From an uncultured bacterium (GTDB lineage: Bacteria > Bacillota_I > Bacilli_A > RFN20 > CAG-826): a DNA stretch of 36,657 nt. The stretch lies in the NCBI GenBank assembly GCA_949288485.1, contig CASEKC010000005.1, positions 1-36,657 on the forward strand. The letters run 5' to 3'. This document shows positions 15,805-24,433 of this stretch, piece by piece. The translations under genes and the position numbers were made by a program. The notes under the pieces were generated by a model. It was given only the letters and a program-made list of their open reading frames with translations, was not told the origin of the DNA and searched no databases. How positions within the stretch are numbered: the stretch's first letter is position 1; every line of letters starts with the position of its first letter.

Positions 15805-16356
15805 TTAATATATCCCTTCAAGAGTTATATTATATTTCCTAGTATCAAAAGTTTCAAAAACATCATTAAAGATTTCTTGTTCTTCATCACTTAATTCTTC
15901 AAAAGGAAATACTATTTTAAAGTTAAATTTAAAAATGTCTTCCATTTTTAAATTTAATTCTTTAAAAGCTTCTACTTCTTTTATAGAAGCAATTAACATT
16001 CTTTCATGTAAGACATGTCCTACATAAACTAAATACTGTAATAACATATCTTTAAATTTATGAACATTATTAATAAAAAAACTTAAATCAGTTTTATTAA
16101 TACTTGTAACAACTATTAAATTATTTCTATTTTCGTTATCTTTACTATCAATTAAGGCTCTTATTTTAAAAGAATCATTACTTTCTTTATTTAATATTTT
16201 TGTATAAGTTTTTATTAAAAGACTTTCGTCTTTATTAAAAACTTTTACAAAAAGGTATGTAAAAACTAGTTTAGATACATAAGGTAGATCTATAAAAAGA
16301 AAAGGCAAAGTATTGTTTTTAATTAATGAATAGAGAGTAGAATTTAATTCATCCAT
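15805..16356 (-). CDS. hypothetical protein
   Basis: A 183-residue soluble protein that I do not recognise. It begins with a hydrophobic stretch that is not a signal peptide (LPFLFIDLPYVSKLVFTYLFVKVF, about 18-41), then an alternating alpha/beta region (IKTYTKILN, FKIRALIDS, NLIVVTSI) and a helical middle (FINNVHKFKDMLLQYLVYVGHVLHERML). It closes with an acidic segment (FEELSDEEQEIFNDVFETFD). It forms a likely two-gene unit with the NUDIX hydrolase 11 bp downstream and is divergent from the CmpB-like gene. No catalytic motif is visible. Confidence 0.6.
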   Translation of the reverse strand: MDELNSTLYSLIKNNTLPFLFIDLPYVSKLVFTYLFVKVFNKDESLLIKTYTKILNKESNDSFKIRALIDSKDNENRNNLIVVTSINKTDLSFFINNVHKFKDMLLQYLVYVGHVLHERMLIASIKEVEAFKELNLKMEDIFKFNFKIVFPFEELSDEEQEIFNDVFETFDTRKYNITLEGIY

Positions 16357-16408
16357 AAATAAGAAACTGATAAATAATAATATATTTTTAACTACTATTT
16401 AAAATAAA

Positions 16409-16434
16409 TTATAAACTAGAATTGTAGTTTATAA
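16409..16434. promoter_or_regulatory. 10-bp inverted repeat in a divergent promoter region
   Basis: TTATAAACTA (16409-16418) and TAGTTTATAA (16425-16434) form a perfect dyad around GAATTG. It sits between two divergent genes that start at 16356 (minus) and 16493 (plus), where an operator controlling either could lie. No regulator gene is next to it. Confidence 0.35.
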
Positions 16435-16492
16435 AGAAATAAATTGTTAAATTTGTTAATATTTATATTAATAGACATAAGGAAAATTATTT

Positions 16493-17476
16493 ATGAACAA
16501 TATATTAACTTTATTAAATATATCTTCTACTACTACTTTAATTGAAATATCGAATACTTCTTTTTTATATTATCTTCTTTCATATATTTATTTATTTATG
16601 ATAGGAAGTGTTATTGGATATTTTTTAGAAGTATTATTTAGAAGATTTGTTTCAATGAAAAGATGGATTAACCCAGGATTTTTAAAAGGACCATATTTAC
16701 CTTTATATGGTTTTGGAACATGTATTCTTTATACAATTAGTGATATAGGAATTAGATATATATCTTCTTTCTCTTCATTACCTTCTTATTATTCTTATTT
16801 TATTAATTTAAGTAATATAGAAATTAATGGTAACATTAATTTCTATATTACTAGTTTAATAATTATTTTACTTATTGGTATTGCAATGACTTTAATAGAA
16901 TTAATTGCTGGAATTATATTTATTAAAGGATTACATATTAAATTATGGGATTATTCTTCGCTTAAAGGTAATTATAAAGGAATAATTGCTCCGTTATTTT
17001 CTTTATTATGGACTTTAATAGGAGCAATATATTTTTATTTTTTACATCCACTTATTTATGAAATGATTAATATATTTAATAATCATCTATTAGGTTTAAC
17101 CTTTGTTTTAGGATTATTTAGCGCAACTTTTATAATTGATTTTATTAATTCAATGAAATTATCAATCTCTTTAAATAAAGAAGCTAAAAGTAAAAATCTT
17201 ATTATTGATTTAGAAAAATTAAAGATAAATGCTAAAAAATATAAAATTAAAAATAAAAAAATTGAAGAACTTAAAAAATTAATCGATGAAGTTAGTGAAC
17301 CTTTAAAAGAAAAAATAAATAAGATTCATTATGAAGCTAAAAGACATTTATATATAAATAATGAAATACCTTCTAAAAGCGCTAAAGATATTGATGAAAC
17401 TCCTCGAATGAAAAAAGAAAGATTAGAAAAAGAAAATAATAATATAAATAAAGAAAATATTGATAATAAAGATTAA
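16493..17476 (+). CDS. putative ABC transporter permease, CmpB-like integral membrane protein
   Basis: A 327-residue protein with about six membrane helices (around 25-50, 75-95, 110-145, 160-185 and 200-225) and a long charged cytoplasmic tail from 230 to the end rich in Lys, Glu and Asn, partly coiled-coil. The family signature is the first loop, GSVIGYFLEVLFRRF then RWINPGFLKGPYLPLYGFG (about 38-78), followed by ELIAGIIF and LWDYSS. Despite its database name (ABC_trans_CmpB), a transport role is unproven. The start is supported by AAGGAAA. It ends directly against the stop codon of the convergent AAA ATPase gene, with no base between them. Confidence 0.8.
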   Translation: MNNILTLLNISSTTTLIEISNTSFLYYLLSYIYLFMIGSVIGYFLEVLFRRFVSMKRWINPGFLKGPYLPLYGFGTCILYTISDIGIRYISSFSSLPSYYSYFINLSNIEINGNINFYITSLIIILLIGIAMTLIELIAGIIFIKGLHIKLWDYSSLKGNYKGIIAPLFSLLWTLIGAIYFYFLHPLIYEMINIFNNHLLGLTFVLGLFSATFIIDFINSMKLSISLNKEAKSKNLIIDLEKLKINAKKYKIKNKKIEELKKLIDEVSEPLKEKINKIHYEAKRHLYINNEIPSKSAKDIDETPRMKKERLEKENNNINKENIDNKD

Positions 17477-18841
17477 TTAATTAAATAAATCTATATCTTT
17501 ATTAAAATAAGATAATAAATAATACGGTAAATTAATAATATCATTATTTAAAACTATATTTTTAGAATATAGTTTTAAAGCTTTGATATTAGTAGAGCCA
17601 TAATTTTCTTTATTAGATATTACCATTTTTAATGATTTAGCATAATTATTTCTAGCTTTTACTTCAATTAATAGTGGATATTTTTTATTTCGAATAACAA
17701 AATCAATCTCTAAAGATCCACTATTTTGTGAATAATAATATAATTCAAAGTCATTATGTTTTAATAAATCTGCTACAACATTTTCATATATTAAACCTTT
17801 ATATATTCCTGCTTCATCATTAATTAAATCACTATATATTTCATAATCAAAAGAAGCTGATAATAAACCTGGATCAGAATAATAAAGTTTAAAAGAAGAT
17901 TCATCTTTAAAAGATGTTAAAGGAGTTTCAATTCTTTTTAAATTATAGACTTTATAAACTAATCCATAATCAATTAGCCATTCAATAGCTTCTTCATATT
18001 CTCTCGCTCTTGCTCCATGGGTTATTTTACTATATTGAAATTTATTATTTTCTTTAGCTAATTGAAGAGGAATTGAATGATTAGTTTTTAAAATACGATT
18101 ATAAAGAGTTGGATCTCTTACAATTTCATCTCGTTCATTAATATGTCTTCCAAAATCATCTTCAAAAGATGATAAAAGTTCCTTTTGTTTTTTATAAACA
18201 AGATTTAAATTTTTTGTTTCTAAAAAGATATCAACTACTTCTGGCATTCCTCCAACTACTAAATATTTTTTAAATAAATCTAGTGCTAATAAATGAAATG
18301 TTTCATCAACTTCTTCTTTTTTTATTAAATATTCTTTTAAAACGTTATTTAATTTTTCTTTATTATTTGCTAATAAAAATTCTTCAAAATCCATCGGATA
18401 CATTCTTAGAAAAGATTCAAATCCAACTGAAGTTGTTTGGTTTTTATTTAAGTTATAATTTTTTATTCCAAGTAAAGATCCGGTTGAAATAACTTCATAT
18501 CTACCATCTAAATAAAAATATTTTAAACTTCCTCTAGCTTTTGGAGCATCTTGAATTTCATCAAAAATAATAACCGTTTCATTATCAACAAAATTAAATT
18601 CTTCATTTAAGGCACTTATTTTTAAAATAATTTTATCTATATCATAACCATCATCAAAAATAGTTTTATATTTAGGTTCTTTTCTAAAATCAATATAAAC
18701 AACATTCCTATAATTATTTTTAGCAAATTCTTTAACAATTGTTGTTTTTCCAACTTGTCTAAGGCCTTCAATTATAAGTGGTTTATGATTTTTTAATTCT
18801 TTCCATTCTTCTATTTTTTTATAAATTTTTCGATAAAACAT
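17477..18841 (-). CDS. AAA family ATPase with DUF4143 (archaeal-type SSO1545-like), copy 1
   Basis: A 454-residue ATPase: residues 1-200 are the AAA_14 domain with Walker A GLRQVGKTT (26-34), Walker B VIIFDEIQDAP (about 88-98) and sensor VISTGSLLG. Then comes a winged-helix part with NRILKTNHSIPLQLAKEN. The C-terminal DUF4143 region ends in a PD-(D/E)XK-like core: SGSLEIDFVI followed by LLIEVKA near residue 390, with the Asp and Glu-x-Lys retained. The function of this widespread family is unknown; nuclease or DNA-transaction roles are suspected. The ATG lies six bases after a TATAAT box, so the message is probably leaderless. A 33-bp periodic palindrome array precedes it. Confidence 0.88.
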   Translation of the reverse strand: MFYRKIYKKIEEWKELKNHKPLIIEGLRQVGKTTIVKEFAKNNYRNVVYIDFRKEPKYKTIFDDGYDIDKIILKISALNEEFNFVDNETVIIFDEIQDAPKARGSLKYFYLDGRYEVISTGSLLGIKNYNLNKNQTTSVGFESFLRMYPMDFEEFLLANNKEKLNNVLKEYLIKKEEVDETFHLLALDLFKKYLVVGGMPEVVDIFLETKNLNLVYKKQKELLSSFEDDFGRHINERDEIVRDPTLYNRILKTNHSIPLQLAKENNKFQYSKITHGARAREYEEAIEWLIDYGLVYKVYNLKRIETPLTSFKDESSFKLYYSDPGLLSASFDYEIYSDLINDEAGIYKGLIYENVVADLLKHNDFELYYYSQNSGSLEIDFVIRNKKYPLLIEVKARNNYAKSLKMVISNKENYGSTNIKALKLYSKNIVLNNDIINLPYYLLSYFNKDIDLFN

Positions 18842-18847
18842 ACTCTT

Positions 18848-18853
18848 ATTATA
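18848..18853 (-). promoter_or_regulatory. -10 box giving a probably leaderless DUF4143 mRNA
   Basis: Minus-strand TATAAT lies with only AAGAGT between it and the ATG at 18841, so transcription should start on or next to the start codon. There is no room for a Shine-Dalgarno. The palindrome array begins about 27 bp upstream of the box, where it would overlap the -35 zone. Confidence 0.6.
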
Positions 18854-18879
18854 AGATAATATTATTCAAATTAAAACAT

Positions 18880-18953
18880 TTTACACACTATTTCCCATAA
18901 ATTCTGTGTAAATTTACACACTTTTTGAGGGAAATTCTGTGTAAATTTACACG
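18880..18953 (-). repeat. 33-bp periodic array of TGTGTAAATTTACACA palindromes
   Basis: The palindrome TGTGTAAATTTACACA occurs in full at 18905-18920, and as GTGTAAATTTACAC at 18939-18952. A half-site TTTACACA lies at 18880-18887. The TTTACAC half-sites start at 18880, 18913 and 18946, exactly 33 bp apart (three helical turns). The sequence between copies is partly conserved (CT..TTT then AAATTCTG), so the array reads as a 33-bp tandem repeat. It lies immediately upstream of the DUF4143 ATPase promoter and is probably its operator. Confidence 0.8.
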
Positions 18954-18985
18954 TTTTTCGGACGAAATATATTATTTTTCACTCA

Positions 18986-19022
18986 AAAATCTCCTCTTTT
19001 GCCTTAATTAAGAGGAGATTTT
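18986..19022 (-). terminator. terminator of the InlB-repeat lipoprotein gene
   Basis: AAAATCTCCTCTT (18986-18998) pairs perfectly with AAGAGGAGATTTT (19010-19022) around an 11-nt loop. On the minus strand the stem ends in a T5 tract. It separates the lipoprotein unit from the downstream DUF4143 ATPase and its palindrome array. Confidence 0.85.
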
Positions 19023-19047
19023 ATAATATTTATATTTATCTATTTAA

Positions 19048-20334
19048 TTAATAAATATAAGGTAATGAATTAGTTTCAAAATATGTTGCTGCATTCATTG
19101 ATAACATTGAAACAGCATAATTAAGTTCATTATCACTATAAGGAATATAACTTGCTAACAATTCATTATCACTAGCTCCATCATGATCTAAATTTTTAGG
19201 TGCAGTTAACATAGGAGGTTCTCCATAACTAGAAACATTAAATCTAGTTGTAATTTCACCTATTTCTTCATTGATGAAATAGGTGAAATTACCAACTACT
19301 CCACCATTATTTTTTAATTCATTATAATCAAAAGAAATAGTTAATGAAATTTTAGGAACTACTATATGATTATCAATTAAAAGTTGAGAGAATGCATCTT
19401 TTTCAACCCTTAAAGAAAAATCACGATTAGTTCTTGAATATCCTAAATAATAATTATTAGTTAATAAAACATAATTATATGAATCACTATCATAACTTGG
19501 ATTATAGTGTGAAAGAATATATTCTCTAACAGTTGTTCGATCACTTGGGAGCTCCCTACTTTCATATTGAGCAATAAAATTGGTATCATCTAAAATTTGA
19601 GTTGTAGCTTCACTTTTATCCCATCCACTAAATGTATAGACAGTTTTAGTTTCGCCATCACTAGATAATTCATCTGGTTTAGTAGGAGTTCTTCCTTCAT
19701 ATTTAGCATAACTTCCTGCATCAACTTCAGTTTCATAGAGAATTGTTGTTTGATCTTCATCATAATAACGAACAATATATTTAATAGTTGATGGTTTAAA
19801 ATCTGGTTTTAATGTTAAATTAGAAATAACATTATCTAAACTAGATCCACTAACTCCTTCATTATCTTCAATAATCCATCCTCCAGTCCATTCCCAAGAT
19901 GTTGTTTCATCTGGTAAACGAGATGGAATTGGGTGAATTGAAGAATTATAAGTAACACTACTTTCAGCTTCAACAGTTGTTTCCCATAAAAGAGAATTAT
20001 CATCATTTAAAAATCTAACTGTATAAGATCTTCTTGTTTCATTAAATAAAGGTCTAAAAGTAGTATCGTTAGTTATATCATCAAGAGATTTATCCCACCC
20101 ACTAAATGTATAAGAATGAGTTGATGTATCTTCTTTTGTAGGAATTGTTCCACTATAAGTATAATTTTGATGTTCATAGATTGTATCTTCTAAAAGAATA
20201 GATCCATCATTATCTAAAAAAGTAAGATTATATTTTTTAACTAAAGTATTTAAAAATGGATATGAAGCTTCTTGACAGCTAGCTAAAGTTAAACTTAATC
20301 CTAAAGTTAAAGCAATTAAACCGAGTTTTTTCAT
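19048..20334 (-). CDS. lipoprotein with InlB-type B-repeats, module copy 1
   Basis: A 428-residue exported lipoprotein: signal peptide with lipobox LASC and acylated Cys20. Three tandem InlB B-repeats (Listeria-Bacteroides repeats) cover about residues 33-255; each has a strand like YNLTFLDNDGSIL, a glycine-poor loop with PTK, and a YTFSGWDKS-type close. The middle repeat is divergent (WEWTGGW). Residues 260-428 form a separate, unrecognised domain with beta character. Such proteins are beta-rich surface adhesins or scaffolds; the ligand is unknown. An AGGAGGAAAG site precedes the ATG. The SHOCT membrane protein gene lies 25 bp upstream and is likely cotranscribed. Confidence 0.85.
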   Translation of the reverse strand: MKKLGLIALTLGLSLTLASCQEASYPFLNTLVKKYNLTFLDNDGSILLEDTIYEHQNYTYSGTIPTKEDTSTHSYTFSGWDKSLDDITNDTTFRPLFNETRRSYTVRFLNDDNSLLWETTVEAESSVTYNSSIHPIPSRLPDETTSWEWTGGWIIEDNEGVSGSSLDNVISNLTLKPDFKPSTIKYIVRYYDEDQTTILYETEVDAGSYAKYEGRTPTKPDELSSDGETKTVYTFSGWDKSEATTQILDDTNFIAQYESRELPSDRTTVREYILSHYNPSYDSDSYNYVLLTNNYYLGYSRTNRDFSLRVEKDAFSQLLIDNHIVVPKISLTISFDYNELKNNGGVVGNFTYFINEEIGEITTRFNVSSYGEPPMLTAPKNLDHDGASDNELLASYIPYSDNELNYAVSMLSMNAATYFETNSLPYIY

Positions 20335-20359
20335 TTCTTCTTTCCTCCTTTTATTCTAA

Positions 20360-21403
20360 TTATTTAGAAAATGTTGATGAAGAAGAAAAATGTTCTTCTA
20401 TCATTGCTTCTTTATATTTTTTATATTCAGCTTCGCTAATTTTATTTTCATCTCTTAATTTATTTAAATTAGCTAACTTTTCTTCTAAAGTTTTTTTCTT
20501 TTTTTCTACCTTAGGAGTTTCAATTTCTTCTTTTATATTTCCTTTTTCATCATTTAATAAAGGTTCATTAAGTGAAGAATCTTTAATTTCTTCACTTGTT
20601 CTATTAACTTCTTTATCTTGAGTTTCACTTAATAAAGAAGAATTATCTTTAGAAGTTTCATCAATTATATTAACACCTTCAGCTTTTAAATTATTACGAT
20701 TATTATCGATTTCCTCACTATCAATAACTCTTTCTTTTTTATGGAAAAATAATCTTTTAACTTCTTTTTCACCTTCTAAAAGATATGGATCAGTCGTTAA
20801 ATCAACATTACCTTTAAATGTTGGATAAGGCGAAGCATTTTTAATTTCATTACGATAATCAAAAAATGAAATTAATGTTAAAGCAAGAGCTAAAACTCCT
20901 AAAACAAATGAGCAAGCACTAGTAATAATTGCCCCAAAACCAATTCCTTCACTAACAAGTCCACCAATTAAAATACCACCTTGATTTAATCCAATTTCTC
21001 CATCTAAAGTAATATTCATAATTTCATTAGAAAATGCAGTTAAAAAACCAGTTGTTAAAGATAAAAGTGCAAATACTAAATTAGTAGATATAAATAAAAC
21101 AGAATTTTTTCTTTTTATAGCAATTGAAACAATACTAAATACTACCCCAATTACCAATAAAACTAATATAACCATTGCAATAGGTTGACGAATAACTCTA
21201 ATTACTGAATTAATAAATGAATCAGTTCCAATCGCATCAAAACCAAAAGCAAAAGCTAAACCAGTAATTGAAATTGATCCTTGAAGTAAATGCGAACCAT
21301 AAAGTTGAGAAATATAACAAGTATAAAAAGGAAAAACTAACCCTCCTAAAGCTAGTAAACTAGCAAGAATCATTAATCCATTAAAAACATATTTTTTAGC
21401 CAT
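20360..21403 (-). CDS. four-helix membrane protein with C-terminal SHOCT domain, module copy 1
   Basis: A 347-residue protein with four membrane helices (about 7-27, 75-95, 103-122 and 155-182) and an extracytoplasmic loop after helix 1 that carries small strands (SHLLQGSISITGLAF). A long, acidic, low-complexity linker (215-305) leads to a SHOCT domain at about 308-338 (EEKLANLNKLRDENKISEAE and following), a short helical pair used for oligomerisation or contacts. Together with the lipoprotein gene 25 bp downstream it forms a module repeated at 23.1-25.3 kb. A function is not known; it could anchor, sense or help display the lipoprotein. An AAGAAGGGA site lies upstream of the ATG. Confidence 0.75.
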   Translation of the reverse strand: MAKKYVFNGLMILASLLALGGLVFPFYTCYISQLYGSHLLQGSISITGLAFAFGFDAIGTDSFINSVIRVIRQPIAMVILVLLVIGVVFSIVSIAIKRKNSVLFISTNLVFALLSLTTGFLTAFSNEIMNITLDGEIGLNQGGILIGGLVSEGIGFGAIITSACSFVLGVLALALTLISFFDYRNEIKNASPYPTFKGNVDLTTDPYLLEGEKEVKRLFFHKKERVIDSEEIDNNRNNLKAEGVNIIDETSKDNSSLLSETQDKEVNRTSEEIKDSSLNEPLLNDEKGNIKEEIETPKVEKKKKTLEEKLANLNKLRDENKISEAEYKKYKEAMIEEHFSSSSTFSK

Positions 21404-21762
21404 ATCTATCTAATATCCCTTCTTAAAATAATAAATTATATTTAATTAATTTTAATAAAAATTAAAATTAATAATTTATAAATTAATACCTTTATTATTT
21501 TATATCAAAAAGTCTATATTATTAACTTGAAATTACTAATTTTTATAAATTTTTTTAGAATAAACATAAAGATATTTTTTAAAACTTTTGCGTATATACG
21601 CAAAAATTATAACAAATTAAGTATTTATATATGAATTAAAAATATTTATATTTTAAAATAATTGCGTAAATACGCAAAAATTTCAAAAAGATTTTATTAT
21701 TTTTAATAATTTTGTTATAATAATTTTGTAAAAAGTGCGTACATACGCAAAAATTTAAAAAT
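21404..21762. other. AT-rich intergenic region with palindromes between divergent genes
   Basis: No gene of credible composition is present. The right half holds three GCGTANATACGC palindromes (separate entry) and a TATAAT box at 21716-21721 for the plus-strand ATPase. The left half contains the minus-strand promoter zone of the SHOCT gene. The remainder is low-complexity A/T sequence. Confidence 0.6.
21590..21748 (+). promoter_or_regulatory. three phased GCGTANATACGC palindromes before DUF4143 ATPase copy 2
   Basis: GCGTATATACGC (21590-21601), GCGTAAATACGC (21664-21675) and GCGTACATACGC (21737-21748) start 74 and 73 bp apart, close to seven helical turns. Each is followed by the same tail AAAAATT. 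They differ only in the two central bases. The third lies between the TATAAT box at 21716-21721 and the ATG at 21763, that is in the predicted 5' leader. GC-rich palindromes in such AT-rich DNA are striking; DNA looping by an autoregulator is the natural reading. Confidence 0.8.
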
Positions 21763-23016
21763 ATGTATTTTGAGAGAAAAGAATATTTAAATAAATTAAT
21801 ATCAAAAATTAATGATAATCGAATTAAAATCATAACTGGTTTAAGAAGAGCGGGAAAATCAGTTCTTTTAAACGAACTTTTTTATAATTATTTAATTAAA
21901 AACGGAGTTTATCAAGATCATATTATACGTTTAGCCTTAGATGATTATAAAAACAAAAAATATTTAAATCCTGACGAACTATATAAATACGTTAATGAAA
22001 ATATAAAAGATGATTCTACTTACTTTTTATTGCTTGATGAAATACAATTAGTTGATGATTTTGTTCATCTATTATTAGGTTTTTATCATATAAAAAACTT
22101 AAACGTTTATGTAACTGGTTCTAATGCTAAGTTTTTGTCAAAAGATATAATTACTGAATTTAATGACCGTGGAATAGAAATTAGAATAAACCCCTTAAGT
22201 TTTAAAGAATATTATGAATTAGTTAATAAAAATATTAATGATGCTTATAATGAATATATAAAATTTGGAGGTTTACCAAAACTTATTGAATTTAATAATG
22301 AAAACGATAAAAAAGAATATTTAATTAATGTTTTAAAAGAAACTTATTATAAAGATATAGAAGAACGCTATAAAATAAAACATCTTGATGAATTTGATGA
22401 ATTAACTTCTTTTTTGGCTTCATCCATTGGTTCAAGATTTTCTTTGTTAAAACTTTCCAATTCTTTTAATTCAATAAAGAAAGAAAAAATATCAACTTAT
22501 ACCTTAAATAAATATATTTCTTATTTAAAAGATTCTTTTTTAATCGATACGATTAAAAAAGATAATTTAAAAGGCAAAAAATTAATTAATCCACCAAAGA
22601 AATATTTTTTTAGTGATCTAGGAATTAGAAATGCTATTTTATCTTTTAATAACTTAGAAGAAACTTATTTAATGGAAAATTTAATCTATAACGAATTAAT
22701 TAAAAGAGGTTATGAAGTAAATTTAGGAAGTTTAATTTATAATGGCAAAAACGAGAAAGGTATAAGCTATCGAAAAGAACTTGAAATTGATTTTGTAGCA
22801 AAGAAAAATAATAAAACATACTATATTCAAAGTGCTTATGAAATTAGTAATGAAGATAAAAAATATCAAGAAATAAGACCATTCACTTTATTAAATGATA
22901 ACAATAAAAAAGTTTTAATTATTAAAAACGGATATTTAACTTCTAAAGATGATAAAGGTTACTTATATTTAAATCTTTTTGATTTTTTATTAGATGATAA
23001 CAGTTTAGATTTATAA
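21763..23016 (+). CDS. AAA family ATPase with DUF4143, copy 2
   Basis: A 417-residue ATPase of the same architecture as the 17477-18841 gene but only distantly similar. Walker A is GLRRAGKS (26-33), Walker B FLLLDEIQ (88-95) and the sensor strand VYVTGSNA. A PLSFKEYYEL segment follows, then the winged-helix part with LKDSFLIDTI. The C-terminal DUF4143 region has ELEIDFVA near 340 but IQSAYE instead of the usual EVK, so the last metal or catalytic positions of the PD-(D/E)XK-like core are altered. No Shine-Dalgarno precedes the ATG. Three phased palindromes lie upstream. It is inserted between the two SHOCT/InlB modules on the opposite strand. Its function is unknown. Confidence 0.88.
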   Translation: MYFERKEYLNKLISKINDNRIKIITGLRRAGKSVLLNELFYNYLIKNGVYQDHIIRLALDDYKNKKYLNPDELYKYVNENIKDDSTYFLLLDEIQLVDDFVHLLLGFYHIKNLNVYVTGSNAKFLSKDIITEFNDRGIEIRINPLSFKEYYELVNKNINDAYNEYIKFGGLPKLIEFNNENDKKEYLINVLKETYYKDIEERYKIKHLDEFDELTSFLASSIGSRFSLLKLSNSFNSIKKEKISTYTLNKYISYLKDSFLIDTIKKDNLKGKKLINPPKKYFFSDLGIRNAILSFNNLEETYLMENLIYNELIKRGYEVNLGSLIYNGKNEKGISYRKELEIDFVAKKNNKTYYIQSAYEISNEDKKYQEIRPFTLLNDNNKKVLIIKNGYLTSKDDKGYLYLNLFDFLLDDNSLDL

Positions 23017-23048
23017 AAAATCTCATATCATAGCGATATGAGATTTTT
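23016..23048. terminator. bidirectional terminator between convergent genes
   Basis: A perfect 14-bp stem (23016-23029 with 23035-23048; core ATCTCATATC/GATATGAGAT) has a 5-nt loop, with A5 on one side and T5 on the other, so it can terminate both the plus-strand ATPase and the minus-strand lipoprotein gene. Confidence 0.88.
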
Positions 23049-23072
23049 ATTATTTTATTATATTAAATATTT

Positions 23073-24416
23073 TTATAAATATGGGTTAAATCCAGCAGGA
23101 AGAAGATCTCCTAATCTAGAAATATATCCTCTTAATTGAACGTTGTGTTCTGGAACAATATCATTAGTTAAAATATATTCTGCTGAAGATACATAATTTT
23201 GTACATAACTATTACTAGTTGATATACGAATGTTAGTTGCTTGAACAACGTTTAATTCAGAAGCATTCATACTAAATGTATATAATATTTCACCTTTTCC
23301 ATCTGGGAAAGTAACTTTAAATGTTCCAGTTGCATCTTTAATCTTTTTATATTCAAATGGAACATTATATTCAACAGAAACAGTTTCTTTAATTCCATTA
23401 GTATCAGTTACAACAATTGCACTACTTACATAACGTAATAAATAATAGTTTCTAGATTCATCAACACCTAAATAATATCCAGGGAAAGTTTCATCTTTAC
23501 CTATAAAAATAATTTTATAATTTATAGTTTCTCCTTCATTTCCTTCCCCAGGTTTGTCTTCTTCTACATTTCCTGTTTCACCACTTGTATTACCATGATT
23601 TCCATCAACTAAATCACCAAAATCAACACGATCAGATAATTCTTGATGGCTACTAAATTGAGCATTAACACTCATATTTCCATTAACAACTGTTGTTAAT
23701 AAATTTACATCCCAACCTGTAAATGTATAAACAACTTTATACATTGTTGAAATTTCTTCATCAGGTTTAGTTGGGGTTGGCCCTTCATATGTTCCAATTG
23801 TTTTACCTTTTTCTATCTTTTGAGTAAAAATTGGCTTACCATCAACAAAGAAAGTAACATCATATTTTCTTACGCTTTGAGTAAAAACAGGAGAAACAGT
23901 CATATCACCAGTTACTTCACTAATATCAGAAGTCCATCCACTAAATGTATAATCAAAATCATCATCTGAAGGTTTTGTAGGTGTAGCACCGTTATATTCA
24001 GCTTTTTCACCAGCCTCAACTTCTACTTTTTCTAAAACATTTCCATCACCATCAACAAATGTTACTTCATAAGTTCTTTTAGCTTCACTATATTCAGGAT
24101 AAAAATCAGTTGATTTAGTAATATCATTTAAAGATTCACTCCATCCTGTAAATGTATATTCATTATATGTTGTAGGATCTTTTGAAGGTAAACTACCTTC
24201 AAAAGTAACATTTTCATGTTCTTTTACACTAGTTTCATAAATTACCTCTGTTCCAGTAGAATCAAAAAATCTACAAGTATATGTTTCAAAAATTGGTTCA
24301 ACAAATGGTGATTTTGCATCGCTACTATTTGAAACACCACAAGAAGCAATAGAAACTGAACCAATAAATAAAGGGGCAACTAATAAAACTTTTAATAATT
24401 TACTTTTTTTCATCAT
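23073..24416 (-). CDS. lipoprotein with InlB-type B-repeats, module copy 2
   Basis: A 447-residue lipoprotein with signal peptide and lipobox IASC (Cys26). Three InlB B-repeats cover about residues 44-255, all with the YTFTGW/YTFSGW close and PTKP loops, more regular than those in copy 1. A Gly/Glu/Asn-rich linker (about 262-293, GNHGNTSGETGNVEEDKPGE) separates them from a beta-rich C-terminal domain that begins YKIIFIGKDETFPGYYLGVD. The C-terminal half parallels that of copy 1 (YYLGxxRxxxL). The gene lies 17 bp after the second SHOCT membrane protein and is likely cotranscribed. It is probably surface-exposed with an unknown ligand. Confidence 0.85.
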   Translation of the reverse strand: MMKKSKLLKVLLVAPLFIGSVSIASCGVSNSSDAKSPFVEPIFETYTCRFFDSTGTEVIYETSVKEHENVTFEGSLPSKDPTTYNEYTFTGWSESLNDITKSTDFYPEYSEAKRTYEVTFVDGDGNVLEKVEVEAGEKAEYNGATPTKPSDDDFDYTFSGWTSDISEVTGDMTVSPVFTQSVRKYDVTFFVDGKPIFTQKIEKGKTIGTYEGPTPTKPDEEISTMYKVVYTFTGWDVNLLTTVVNGNMSVNAQFSSHQELSDRVDFGDLVDGNHGNTSGETGNVEEDKPGEGNEGETINYKIIFIGKDETFPGYYLGVDESRNYYLLRYVSSAIVVTDTNGIKETVSVEYNVPFEYKKIKDATGTFKVTFPDGKGEILYTFSMNASELNVVQATNIRISTSNSYVQNYVSSAEYILTNDIVPEHNVQLRGYISRLGDLLPAGFNPYL

Positions 24417-24433
24417 CTTGTCCTCTCTTAAAA

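Noticed and set aside
18880..18953. CRISPR array
   Set aside because: The units are self-palindromic, abut without unique spacers of constant length, number fewer than three full copies, and no cas gene is near.
21636..21833. Minus-strand open frame across the palindrome region
   Set aside because: Its composition is random A/T (Phe, Ile, Tyr, Lys runs) and it overlaps the start of the ATPase gene.
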